Source: Enterococcus devriesei (GTDB taxonomy: Bacteria; Bacillota; Bacilli; Lactobacillales; Enterococcaceae). Taken from it: DNA of 64,000 nt. A program made the translations under genes and the position numbers. Below the pieces are notes generated by a model. It saw only the letters and a list, made by a program, of their open reading frames with translations. It had not been told where the DNA came from and did no database searches. The stretch spans positions 186,001 through 250,000 of the forward strand of contig NZ_JXKM01000004.1 in assembly GCF_001885905.1 (NCBI RefSeq). Direction: 5' to 3'. Each line of letters begins with the position of its first letter. The first letter of the stretch is position 1. Of the stretch, positions 16,970-25,365 are shown piece by piece.

Positions 16970-17641
16970 TTAAAATTTTGTAAAATGGTCGGATAATCGA
17001 TCTCCAATAAATTGAACAGCAAAGACCATTACTAACAAAATAATCATACAAACAAACGTCACATCGTTTTGAAAACGAGCATATCCAATACTAATGGCCA
17101 CATTCCCTAAGCCACCGGCACCTACTGCACCAGCCATTGTGGTCAAGCCAATTAGACTAATCACGGTTAGAGTTGAGACACGAATAATATCCGCCAACCC
17201 TTCACGTAGAAAAACACGAAAAATAATCTCCTGATTACTCAATCCCATCGATTGGGCTGCTTCTACTACTCCAGGCCCAACTTCCTGCAAAGCGATCTGA
17301 ATTTGGCGCGCGTAAAAAGGGAATATTCCAACAATCAAAGGTACCAGGGCGGCTGTCGTTCCTACCGTTGTCCCCACGAGAAAGCTAGTCAAAGGTGAAA
17401 TTACCGCCAATAAAATAATAAAAGGAATACTTCGCAAAAGATTTACCACTTTATCAAGTACACTATAAAAACTGCGATCTTCAGTGATTCCTCCTGGCTT
17501 TGTCATGGCTAACACGATTCCCACCAATAGGCCGATTACTCCAGCAATTAAACCTGAGACAATCGTCATATATACTGTCTCCAAAGTAGCTTGCCAAATA
17601 GCTTCCTGCATGGTCGCCACATGTGGAAATAAATTATTCAT
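16970..17641 (-). CDS. metI: Methionine ABC transporter permease MetI
   Basis: 223 residues with five hydrophobic segments and the permease EAA loop (EAAQSMGLSNQEIIFRVFLREGLADI, residues about 142-167) that docks on the ATPase. The family ending GAVGAGGLGNVAISIGYARFQND is present. Its start overlaps the metN stop by four bases (ATGA), implying coupled translation. Confidence 0.95.
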   Translation of the reverse strand: MNNLFPHVATMQEAIWQATLETVYMTIVSGLIAGVIGLLVGIVLAMTKPGGITEDRSFYSVLDKVVNLLRSIPFIILLAVISPLTSFLVGTTVGTTAALVPLIVGIFPFYARQIQIALQEVGPGVVEAAQSMGLSNQEIIFRVFLREGLADIIRVSTLTVISLIGLTTMAGAVGAGGLGNVAISIGYARFQNDVTFVCMIILLVMVFAVQFIGDRLSDHFTKF

Positions 17642-18678
17642 GCCCCCACCTTTTTCTTAATTATTTCTACTTCAACACTTTGTTGTCTTAAGTACTCAAC
17701 TCCCGCTTCCACTCTGGAGCCATCCAACGCCAAAATCATGACACCTACCGTCAAATTATCGAACTGATCGATATTAGCAAAAAGAATCGTTGCCGCCACT
17801 GCGAATTTTTGAGCCATTTCCGTTACTACCGCTTGATTCGTCGTCTCACCTACAAATTTCAATAAATAAAGCTGTTGCTGATTGCTATTTCGTTGAATCC
17901 GGTTCAACGCTTCTTGAACATTAATCGAAGTATCAATGAATTCGCGGGTCAACTGCTCTTGAGGATTTCTGAATACTTCAGCCACTTTTCCTGCCTCAAT
18001 TATTTTTCCTGCTTCCATGATAGCTACTCGATGACAAATCGTTTGGATCACTTGAATTTCGTGGGTGATCAAGACGATTGTTAACCCTAATTGCTGGTTC
18101 AAACGTTGCAGTAGTTTCAAAATTGATAAAGTTGTCTTAGGATCTAGTGCGCTAGTCGCCTCATCGCTAACTAAAATATCGGGATTGTTCGCTAATGACC
18201 GAGCAATCGCTACTCTTTGCTTTTGACCCCCAGAAAGTTGACTTGGAAACGCATCTGCCAATTCCTCTAGTTCAACTAGTCTCAACAGAGCCAAAGCTTT
18301 CTCTTTTCGTTCACTTTTAGTAATTTTTTCACCTAACAACGGAAATTCTACATTGTTTAAAACGGTGCGAGAGTTCATCAGATTGAAATGCTGAAAAATC
18401 ATACCTATTTTTTTCCGTGCTCGTTGAAACTGGCGTTGATCCAAATCTTCCAATGCTTGTCCATTCACGAAAACTTTTCCCGAAGTCGGTACCTGTAAAT
18501 GATTGATCAATCGAATTAAAGTACTTTTGCCCGCTCCTGAATACCCGATTATGCCGTATGTTTCTCCTTGACCGATCGTCAAAGAAACATGATCTACCGC
18601 GGTAATTGATGAGTGATTTCGCTTGAAGGTGACTACTGCATCCTGTATTTCGATGATTGGCTGTTTTTTCTCTTCCAT
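17638..18678 (-). CDS. metN: Methionine ABC transporter ATP-binding protein MetN
   Basis: 346 residues. Walker A GYSGAGKST near 49-57, signature LSGGQKQR near 142, Walker B ILVSDEATSALD near 161, and the switch His in ITHEIQV. The C-terminal 95 residues after a linker form the NIL domain that binds methionine and inhibits transport (trans-inhibition), ending in a ferredoxin-like strand pattern. It starts eight bases after the MetE-like gene. Confidence 0.95.
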   Translation of the reverse strand: MEEKKQPIIEIQDAVVTFKRNHSSITAVDHVSLTIGQGETYGIIGYSGAGKSTLIRLINHLQVPTSGKVFVNGQALEDLDQRQFQRARKKIGMIFQHFNLMNSRTVLNNVEFPLLGEKITKSERKEKALALLRLVELEELADAFPSQLSGGQKQRVAIARSLANNPDILVSDEATSALDPKTTLSILKLLQRLNQQLGLTIVLITHEIQVIQTICHRVAIMEAGKIIEAGKVAEVFRNPQEQLTREFIDTSINVQEALNRIQRNSNQQQLYLLKFVGETTNQAVVTEMAQKFAVAATILFANIDQFDNLTVGVMILALDGSRVEAGVEYLRQQSVEVEIIKKKVGA

Positions 18679-18686
18679 CTCTATCC

Positions 18687-19820
18687 CTACTTTTCTTGCC
18701 AGACCTCTTCTGCGATACTTTTGATCAATGCGATCTTATTCCATTGCTGTTCTTCGGTTAAAATATTTCCTTCCTCCGTAGAAGCAAAGCCGCACTGAGG
18801 ACTTAACGCTAAACGGTCAAGATCAATGTATTCTGCTGCTTCATTGATGCGGGTGATGATTGCATCTCGCTCTTCTAATTCACCTGTTTTAGAAGTAACC
18901 AACCCTAGAACCACTAATTTATCAGGACTGACTTTAGCTAATGGCGCAAACCCGCCGGCTCGATCTGAATCATATTCCAAATAGTAAGCATGAACGTTCT
19001 CTTGATCGAATAATGGAGAAGCAACCAGATCATACCCGCCAGCTGCAGACCAAGTAGAATGATAATTGCCGCGACAAACATGAGTGTTGACGATCAAGTC
19101 TTCTGGCAAACCAGCTAAGACACGATTGTTGATGTCGAGTAATTCTTTTTTTAACACCTCTCGAACTTCTTCTTCCGATTGACCATCAGTGACAACTCCT
19201 TCCGGCAAAGTAGCTACCAACATTCCCCAAGTACAATCATCCAGTTGTAGAACACGTAACCCGGCGTCATATAGCTCGTTGATCGTTTCTTGATAAGCTT
19301 TGACGATATCGCTGATCAAATCAGTTTTTTCAGGATAAACAGCTAGAACTTCAGGTTGATTCTCAGGACGCAATAGTTCTTTATAGAACTGTGCAGGCGC
19401 AGGGATTGTCTGTCGAACTTCGCTACCATCTTTTGCATGGGTTTTGACGAATTTAAAGTGTTCCACAAAGGGATGGTTTTTACCATCTAGTTTTCCTGTT
19501 AAAGTTGCTGTTTCAGCTCGAGTTTCTTCTGCATCGAAGTGATAACCGTGAGTGGCATCTTTATAGGCCGCACCATTTAATCCCCAAAAGAAATCTAAAT
19601 GCCACCAACTACGGCGAAACTCTCCATCAGTCACAGCTTTAAGACCAGCTGCTTCTTGTTTTTCTATTAAAGCTATGATGGCTTCATCTTCAACCGCCGT
19701 CAATTCTGCTTGCGAAAGCTTTCCTGCTTCAAAATCCTTCCGTGCTGCCTTTAATTTTTCTGGACGCAGAAAACTTCCTACTATATCGTAGCGAAATGGT
19801 GATGTTGTACGTTTTGTCAT
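18687..19820 (-). CDS. MetE C-terminal-domain-like methionine synthase (YxjG/YxjH type)
   Basis: 377 residues from ATG 19820: the codons upstream (from 19835) contain the ribosome site GGAGGG itself. The protein corresponds to the catalytic half of cobalamin-independent methionine synthase: DGEFRRSWWHLDFFWGLNG, the zinc-site pattern with His and Cys in VNTHVCRGNYHS (about 245-256), EYDSDRAGGF, and LSPQCGFAS as the last Cys ligand. Such short MetE-like proteins methylate homocysteine in Firmicutes. First gene after the Met T-box, next to metNIQ and luxS, which supplies homocysteine. Confidence 0.9.
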   Translation of the reverse strand: MTKRTTSPFRYDIVGSFLRPEKLKAARKDFEAGKLSQAELTAVEDEAIIALIEKQEAAGLKAVTDGEFRRSWWHLDFFWGLNGAAYKDATHGYHFDAEETRAETATLTGKLDGKNHPFVEHFKFVKTHAKDGSEVRQTIPAPAQFYKELLRPENQPEVLAVYPEKTDLISDIVKAYQETINELYDAGLRVLQLDDCTWGMLVATLPEGVVTDGQSEEEVREVLKKELLDINNRVLAGLPEDLIVNTHVCRGNYHSTWSAAGGYDLVASPLFDQENVHAYYLEYDSDRAGGFAPLAKVSPDKLVVLGLVTSKTGELEERDAIITRINEAAEYIDLDRLALSPQCGFASTEEGNILTEEQQWNKIALIKSIAEEVWQEK

Positions 19821-19906
19821 AATAAAACCCTCCATTTTTTAATTTTAATAAACAGCATATATCGATTAGTCGAACTTTAGATAATGAATTCGGGAATCAT
19901 CCCTAG

Positions 19907-19999
19907 CTAGGGCGAGTTAGACCTATGAAGTTTAAAAATTCCAGACTCACTTAATCTCGCTTCCTGTAGTTGGGTTATTCTAAAATGTTTTTCTATCAA
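19907..19999 (-). CDS. Possible 30-residue leader ORF between T-box and methionine operon
   Basis: A TTG start preceded by TTGGAGGAAGTACCTT, a strong ribosome site at the right distance, opens 30 codons (MIEKHFRITQLQEARLSESG...) that end at TAG within a perfect 12-base palindrome CCCTAGCTAGGG (19901-19912). No methionine codons occur in it, so it is not an obvious attenuation peptide. It may be a small protein, a translation-coupling element or a chance frame. Codon use is unremarkable. Confidence 0.35.
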   Translation of the reverse strand: MIEKHFRITQLQEARLSESGIFKLHRSNSP

Positions 20000-20065
20000 A
20001 AGGTACTTCCTCCAATTTTTATATTAAAGTTTATAGTAGGCTTTCACTTAACTAGTATTAAACAC

Positions 20066-20355
20066 AAAAAAAGCCCCTTAATGCTTACGCATTAAAGGAC
20101 GACCAAACGTGTTACCACCTCTATATTCACAGGAATCTCACAAAAACCTGTCTTACCAAGTACTTAGTAAATACTGCATACTCTGACACTATAACGGGTG
20201 TACCCGAATTCGTTTTACAATTAAGCTCAACGAATCATCTCAGAGGCCATTTTCTGAATTAACTTCTTTAGCTTTTTCCACCAAACAAAGCCTCTCTGTT
20301 AAAAGTCATCAATTCATACTTTTCTCTTCTATGATTTTTCTTATCATAATTTAAT
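20066..20355 (-). ncRNA. Met-specific T-box riboswitch
   Basis: Reading the minus strand: stem I is closed by CAGAGAGGC...GGCCTCTG; the specifier ATG (methionine) is at 20250-20248 next to GAAA. The T-box GAGGTGGTAACACG is at about 20122-20109, with UGGU complementary to the ACCA end expected for tRNA-Met. An intrinsic terminator (20066-20100, GTCCTTTAATGC...GCATTAAGGGGC then T-run) follows, competing with the antiterminator. Uncharged tRNA-Met should let transcription continue into the methyltransferase, metNIQ, luxS and SDR genes. Confidence 0.92.
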
Positions 20356-20359
20356 TGGA

Positions 20360-20389
20360 ATATTACCATGTCGTTATAATTAATGTCAA
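20360..20389 (-). promoter_or_regulatory. Promoter of the Met T-box operon
   Basis: TTGACA (minus strand, 20389-20384), 18-base spacer, TAATAT (20365-20360). The predicted start is just before stem I of the T-box. Confidence 0.7.
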
Positions 20390-20523
20390 CTACTTTTTCA
20401 AATTAGCAGAGCATTATACAAAGAAACAGTTATTTTTACTCTCTGTTTAGACAAAATAATGACTTTAACCTCCATGAAATGAAACGTCCGCACTACTTTG
20501 ACTAAGCTAATTAGAGTAGCAAA

Positions 20524-20562
20524 AAAGCGCTGACAGAACTTCATTCATTCTGTCAACGCTTT
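20524..20562 (-). terminator. Terminator of the glycerate operon
   Basis: AAAGCGCTGACAGAA pairs with TTCTGTCAACGCTTT (one mismatch). It lies 95 bases after the cdaR-like stop. Confidence 0.75.
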
Positions 20563-20656
20563 AAAAGTATTTACCCGTCAACCTTTGGTTACACAGAGTC
20601 GAAATTCTTATTTTAAAGCTACCACACTTCTTCTGATAGCTAAAGTCTATTTCTTT

Positions 20657-21670
20657 TCACTCAAAATTCTGAACAAAACAATAGGCAAAATGATACAACA
20701 GTGTCCAAAGATCCGACCAAATCCGCGGATCTTTCTGCGTAAGTTCATGAATGCGTTCAATCCTATAATTCAACGTATTCCGATGAATATGTAGTTGTTC
20801 TGCACCTGCCTTCACATTGGTACTATTGTTAGCAAAGCAAATCAAGGTATCGTAATACTCGTCATAAATATCCGTTACTTTTCTGATTAATTGCCGATCA
20901 ATTTCAATTGGAAAGTCAAAAAGTCGAGCAAAGTAGTGATTGGTTGTGAAGATCGGTTGATTAGCCGATTGCTGAAAGAAATAAAGATACTTAAACGTAT
21001 TCTCTACATCTCTTATTAATTGTCCCACGTTCATTTTTTCTTCACTGATAATCATCATCTCTGATTCTTCGGGTGCTATCTCCAGCTCGGCATCAATAAA
21101 GGTGATATACCTTCCATGCCATTCGAAAATTTCATGCAATGGGAAATACGTTCTCAATACTTCTTGTTTCGTTGACAATATACAGCGGTTTGCTCGTAGT
21201 AAATTCATTCCGTAATCTTCTATCGCACTTGTCGTCAATTCCTCGCTGTAATAGCCATTTGCATTTAAAAGCTCATTTAAGAAATTGGTGCGTTGACGCA
21301 GTTTTTTCTCTTTTTTACTAAATTCATTTAGTTCTTCAACAAGCAGAAGTACGATCGATTTCACTAGTTTGGTGAAGGGGCGAACTTCATCCGGTTCTCC
21401 GGAAATTCCCACTACCCCTAATAATTCACCATTCAATAAAATCGGTTCGTTGGTCCCTCTTTTTTCCAGCGAAGTATCTTTGAACACTTCTACCATTTTT
21501 CGTTGGGCAATTGCTCGTTCCGCCCCTCGATGTCGTTCTCCGATTCGTTGTTCCTTCCCACTCGCAATGATGTATCCCTGTTCATTCATGATATTGATGT
21601 TATAGGGAATATCTGACATCAATTTTTGAACGATCATATTCGCTTGTTCCTTTGTCAACAACGTGCTCAT
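20657..21670 (-). CDS. CdaR/SdaR-type regulator of sugar-diacid or glycerate metabolism
   Basis: 337 residues. N-terminal putative sugar-diacid-binding domain (LTKEQANMIVQKLMSDIPYNINIMNEQGYIIASG... GERHRGAERAI), a central variable region with a coiled coil (108-135), and the PucR-type C-terminal helix-turn-helix ending in AEQLHIHRNTLNYRIERI. Proteins of this type activate glycerate/glucarate genes. It is the last gene after a GntP transporter and glycerate kinase on the same strand, so it probably regulates them; possible effector glycerate. Confidence 0.9.
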   Translation of the reverse strand: MSTLLTKEQANMIVQKLMSDIPYNINIMNEQGYIIASGKEQRIGERHRGAERAIAQRKMVEVFKDTSLEKRGTNEPILLNGELLGVVGISGEPDEVRPFTKLVKSIVLLLVEELNEFSKKEKKLRQRTNFLNELLNANGYYSEELTTSAIEDYGMNLLRANRCILSTKQEVLRTYFPLHEIFEWHGRYITFIDAELEIAPEESEMMIISEEKMNVGQLIRDVENTFKYLYFFQQSANQPIFTTNHYFARLFDFPIEIDRQLIRKVTDIYDEYYDTLICFANNSTNVKAGAEQLHIHRNTLNYRIERIHELTQKDPRIWSDLWTLLYHFAYCFVQNFE

Positions 21671-21744
21671 TATCTATCCATCCTAAAAATACTTATTGTA
21701 CTAATAGTGTAACGAACTTTGTGCAAATGACAATGAATTCAACT

Positions 21745-22884
21745 TTACTTAGTAATTAACACACGTGTGATATTTTCAACCGTTCGCATTAAATTTTCTT
21801 CGCCTGACAGTAATGCTTCTTCTAGCGTACTGGCTTTTGCTAAAATACCAAAAATCGCAGTCATTCCTTCGTCGTAAAGAACTTCTACCTGTTCCCCAAT
21901 ATAACCGGCGCAAGCGAAGACGGGCTTGTCATATTTTTTTGCAATTTTTGCTACACCATAAGGCGCTTTACCAAACTTTGTTTGAAAGTCCATGCCGCCC
22001 TCTCCAGTAAAAACATAGTCGGCTTGACTAATTTTTTCGGCTAAATGAGTCAGCTCAGTTACAATATTCACGCCTGACTGCATAATCGCTTCCGTAAATA
22101 CCAATAACCCTGCACCCAATCCACCTGCTGCTCCCGCACCGGGGCGATCCACGATATCAATTCCTAAACCTTGCTCGATAATCGTTGCATAATGAGCAAG
22201 GTTTTTATCCAATTCGTCCACCATCTCCTTAGTGGCTCCTTTTTGTGGTCCAAACACTTGGGAAGCGCCTTTAGGCCCAACTAATGGATTGGTCACATCG
22301 CTGGCAATAATTATCTCCGTATCTTTTACTCGTGGGTCCATATCACTCAAATCGATTTTCGCTAATTTCCCCAGTGAGCCACCCCCGACTGCCAATTCCT
22401 GACCAGCTTTATCTAAAAAATGTGCGCCGAGTGCTTGTGCCATCCCAGCACCCCCATCATTGGTCACGCTACCACCAATCCCAATGATAATCTTTTCCAC
22501 GCCCTGATCTAAAGCTGCTAAGATCATTTCACCAGTTCCGTAAGTAGAGGTGATTAACGGATTACGTTTTTCTTTACTCAGTAATTCAATTCCATTGGCT
22601 TTTGCCATTTCCATCACTGCGGTTTTTTTATCAGCCATTAATCCAAAATAGGTTTTTACCTTTTCTGTCGGGATCGGTCCGGAAACTTCTACATCAATCT
22701 TCGTTCCTTGACTCCCATCAACTAGGGCATCGACCGTTCCTTCGCCGCCATCAGCCATTGGAACTTGGATAATCTCCGCTTCAGGCAAGACTTTTCGGAT
22801 GCCACGCGCCATCGCTTCGCAAGCTGTTTTGGCACTCATACTTTCTTTAAATGAATCTGGAGCTAATACAAAAGTTTTTTTCAT
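21745..22884 (-). CDS. Glycerate kinase (GlxK/GarK family)
   Basis: 379 residues from the second of two adjacent ATGs (AAGGGG spacing is better). It begins KTFVLAPDSFKESMSAKTACEAMARGI, the family N-terminal signature, with PMADGGEGTVDAL, GIGGSVTNDGGAGMAQALGA and DRPGAGAAGGLGAGLL loops for glycerate and ATP. It phosphorylates glycerate to 2- or 3-phosphoglycerate, feeding lower glycolysis. It lies 42 bases after the transporter gene. Confidence 0.94.
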   Translation of the reverse strand: MKKTFVLAPDSFKESMSAKTACEAMARGIRKVLPEAEIIQVPMADGGEGTVDALVDGSQGTKIDVEVSGPIPTEKVKTYFGLMADKKTAVMEMAKANGIELLSKEKRNPLITSTYGTGEMILAALDQGVEKIIIGIGGSVTNDGGAGMAQALGAHFLDKAGQELAVGGGSLGKLAKIDLSDMDPRVKDTEIIIASDVTNPLVGPKGASQVFGPQKGATKEMVDELDKNLAHYATIIEQGLGIDIVDRPGAGAAGGLGAGLLVFTEAIMQSGVNIVTELTHLAEKISQADYVFTGEGGMDFQTKFGKAPYGVAKIAKKYDKPVFACAGYIGEQVEVLYDEGMTAIFGILAKASTLEEALLSGEENLMRTVENITRVLITK

Positions 22885-22926
22885 CATTATTCCCCTTGCC
22901 TCTGCTTAGAAACCAATTTGATTTCA

Positions 22927-24219
22927 TTATTTTAATATAAACCCGTATAAAATCGTAGCAACAATTGTCATTACACCACCAATACACATTTCATAAGGGA
23001 TAACTTTCATCCGTTCTTTGATCGACATATGCATGCTGTTGGCAGTAATATGAAAATAGTTTCCTTGAGGGACACTATCAATTACGGTTGCACCAGTATG
23101 AACCATGACTGCTGCGGCTAATGAAGATGTTCCGGTTGCTAAAATTGCATGGCCAAATGATCCTGTCGCTAAAATAACTGCGGTCGAAGTCGAACCTACT
23201 GCTAATCCCATCAAAATCCCAGAAATAGGTGCTAAGAATGTCCCAGAGATTCCTGTAATAGAAATCAAATGAACGACTTGTTTTGAAAGATCAGAGACTG
23301 AAATTAATCCCGCAATCGCTCCCGCACCAATTAAAATCAATACTGTATCCGTCACACGATAAATTCCGGCTTTCGAGTATTCACGGATTTGATGCGCACG
23401 GCCCATTGCGATCGTTCCCACGATTGATGCAAAAGGTAAAATATACATCGCATCAACCTTTAAGTTTGCTAACAATTGAATATGCAGCATCGTTCCGATT
23501 GGATTAATCAATAATAGAACGATCGATAATACCGGAGCAATCAATGCCTTGCTTAACGGCAGTAGTTCCTTTTCTTCTTCTTCGCCAATATCACTATCTT
23601 GAACCATTGCACCCTTCTTTTTGATCAAACTAGCAATCACAACTGCTGTAATCAACCCAAAAACAGCTGGAATAAAACCGGCAATCATCACACTACTCAG
23701 ATCCAGCTTGAAACCATTGGCTGCTGCAATCGTGTTGGGATTCGGAGAAATAATGTTTCCTGCTTTTCCGCCGCCAGACAAAGCAGTTAATAAAGCCAAC
23801 TTACTTATTCCAGTCTGTTTTCCTACCGAAAGAGCGATAGGTGCTACAATCAGAACTGCTACGGGAATAAAGACACCTACTGCCGTAATGATCATCGTAG
23901 ACAACGCTAAAGACAATATTGCTTTATTGGCTCCCAGCTTGCTAACGATTGCATGAGCAATCGATTCGGCTGCCCCAGACTCCATCATCACACCCGCCAA
24001 CATTCCGGCTGCCAATACTCGGATGGCTGTCCCCATGATACTTTGTGTACCACTAATCAATATATTTACTGTATCACTTAAAGAAGCACCCCCGATTAAA
24101 CAACCTACGATTGCTCCTAAAAACAACGAATAAACCGGATTCATTTTTCTTAAAATCAAAAAAATTGCGAAAAGCAAACCAATAATTGCCGCATACCACG
24201 GTATAACAATATCTGCCAT
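22927..24219 (-). CDS. GntP-family gluconate/glycerate:H+ symporter
   Basis: 430 residues from ATG 24219: AAAGGGAG sits nine bases ahead, while the upstream ATG (24228) abuts it. About twelve hydrophobic segments. Family blocks include GTAIRVLAAGMLAGVMMESGAAESIA, NIISPNPNTIAAANGFKLDLSS and GSTSTAVILATGSFGHAI. With glycerate kinase and a CdaR-type regulator next to it, glycerate is the likelier substrate than gluconate. The promoter region holds a cre-like site and two palindromes. Confidence 0.88.
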   Translation of the reverse strand: MADIVIPWYAAIIGLLFAIFLILRKMNPVYSLFLGAIVGCLIGGASLSDTVNILISGTQSIMGTAIRVLAAGMLAGVMMESGAAESIAHAIVSKLGANKAILSLALSTMIITAVGVFIPVAVLIVAPIALSVGKQTGISKLALLTALSGGGKAGNIISPNPNTIAAANGFKLDLSSVMIAGFIPAVFGLITAVVIASLIKKKGAMVQDSDIGEEEEKELLPLSKALIAPVLSIVLLLINPIGTMLHIQLLANLKVDAMYILPFASIVGTIAMGRAHQIREYSKAGIYRVTDTVLILIGAGAIAGLISVSDLSKQVVHLISITGISGTFLAPISGILMGLAVGSTSTAVILATGSFGHAILATGTSSLAAAVMVHTGATVIDSVPQGNYFHITANSMHMSIKERMKVIPYEMCIGGVMTIVATILYGFILK

Positions 24220-24239
24220 GTGAAACATCTCCCTTTTTT

Positions 24240-24254
24240 TGTTTACGTTTCCAT
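24240..24254 (-). promoter_or_regulatory. Candidate CcpA cre site at the glycerate operon
   Basis: On the minus strand ATGGAAACGTAAACA fits the degenerate cre consensus WTGNAANCGNWNNCW at every fixed position. It lies about 20 bases before the transporter start, downstream of where the promoter should be, a position suited to roadblock repression. Confidence 0.55.
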
Positions 24255-24255
24255 T

Positions 24256-24286
24256 CTACCAATTTACTTTCTAAATAAAATTGGTA
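24256..24286. promoter_or_regulatory. Inverted repeat in the glycerate operon promoter
   Basis: CTACCAATTT pairs with AAATTGGTAG over an 11-base spacer. A second perfect dyad, TGTGCA-TC-TGCACA, lies at 24303-24316. Either could be the CdaR-type operator; neither has a T-run. Confidence 0.45.
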
Positions 24287-24316
24287 GATTTACAACTTCA
24301 GTTGTGCATCTGCACA

Positions 24317-24583
24317 GAACAATGAGGGCATAAAACAGATAATTATTTCATTAACTAGAAATCGTTTCACACCAAACACTTGAAAAACCAATAATCAACG
24401 AAGGTTTGATGCTAAATCAGTCTGATGACAAACAAGGAAAGAAAGTAGCTTGTTTGTCAGAATAACATTACTCTCAAATAAGCGAATAAATCAATCGATA
24501 ATAAAAATAGGATTGCGATAAGTCAATAAAAGACTTTCACAATCCCACTTCTTTATCGTGTTGAAAAATATGATTTATACCTT
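24317..24583. other. Intergenic region
   Basis: No gene found. A weak imperfect hairpin GGATTGCGATAAGTC/GACTTTCACAATCC (24512-24547) could end transcription of the DUF1295 gene; it lacks a clear T-run. Confidence 0.35.
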
Positions 24584-24594
24584 CTACAGATTTT

Positions 24595-25365
24595 CTATAA
24601 TCCTTTTTTTCCAAAGAAAGGCAAGAATTTTGGTGTTTGGTTCGCATACTCGCGATACCCGGCTTTTTGCCGATTTTTCTTTTCTAGTAGGGGCACCCCT
24701 GAAACAAACAGCAATAATAACGTGATTGTGACTGGGCCAATGATCCCCCAAAGATTGCGCCATTGAGTCAAACTGATCAGAAAAATTCCCCACCAGCTAA
24801 GTGCCTCACCAAAATAATTAGGATGCCGCGTCAACGACCAGAGTCCCGTAGTCAACAACTTGCCTCGGTTATTGGGAACTTTTTTAAACAGTGTCAACTG
24901 ATAATCTCCGATCGTCTCAAAACCAAAGCCCATTAGCCAAATAAATACACCTAAGCTGTTCCACCAATGAAACGCGTCATTGTTACTCGTCATCGTCAAA
25001 AAAATTGGCAAAGCAACGATACTTAACAAAACACCCTGTAAAACAAAAACGTTCAAGAAAGCCTTTAACTTCGCAAAATGGTTGCCCCAGCGCTTCCGCA
25101 TATTGATATAGCGGTAATCCTCAGGCTTGCCGATATTACGTTTGGCTAAGTGGAAAAAGAGCCGCAAGCCCCAGATCGTCACTAAGCCTAGCACCCACAA
25201 AGCCGCCGTCGTTTTTTCCGGCTTCAATAAAAATCCAGTCACAGCGACAAGCACAAAACCGATTCCCCAAGCGATATCAACAATGGAGTTATTATGCAGC
25301 GCCTGAGCGATAAAAAACAAAACGGTGAAATAAAGAAATAAAATAATCAGAATGATCGCTACCAT
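24595..25365 (-). CDS. DUF1295 membrane protein (steroid-reductase/ICMT-like fold)
   Basis: 256 residues with about seven hydrophobic segments. The DUF1295 signature is visible: [12 protein letters not shown] near 27-38, [13 protein letters not shown] near 74, and the C-terminal nucleotide/methyl-donor region [24 protein letters not shown] near 175-198, ending in [16 protein letters not shown]. The family is related to 3-oxo-5-alpha-steroid 4-dehydrogenases and isoprenylcysteine methyltransferases; in bacteria the substrate is unknown, probably a lipid. The next gene upstream ends at its start, so an operon with the DAK2-DegV and DUF2177 genes is likely. Confidence 0.85.
   Translation of the reverse strand: MVAIILIILFLYFTVLFFIAQALHNNSIVDIAWGIGFVLVAVTGFLLKPEKTTAALWVLGLVTIWGLRLFFHLAKRNIGKPEDYRYINMRKRWGNHFAKLKAFLNVFVLQGVLLSIVALPIFLTMTSNNDAFHWWNSLGVFIWLMGFGFETIGDYQLTLFKKVPNNRGKLLTTGLWSLTRHPNYFGEALSWWGIFLISLTQWRNLWGIIGPVTITLLLLFVSGVPLLEKKNRQKAGYREYANQTPKFLPFFGKKGL

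Noticed and set aside
23621-23956. 111-residue plus-strand frame inside the transporter gene
   Set aside because: Antisense to a clear GntP-family gene, no ribosome site.
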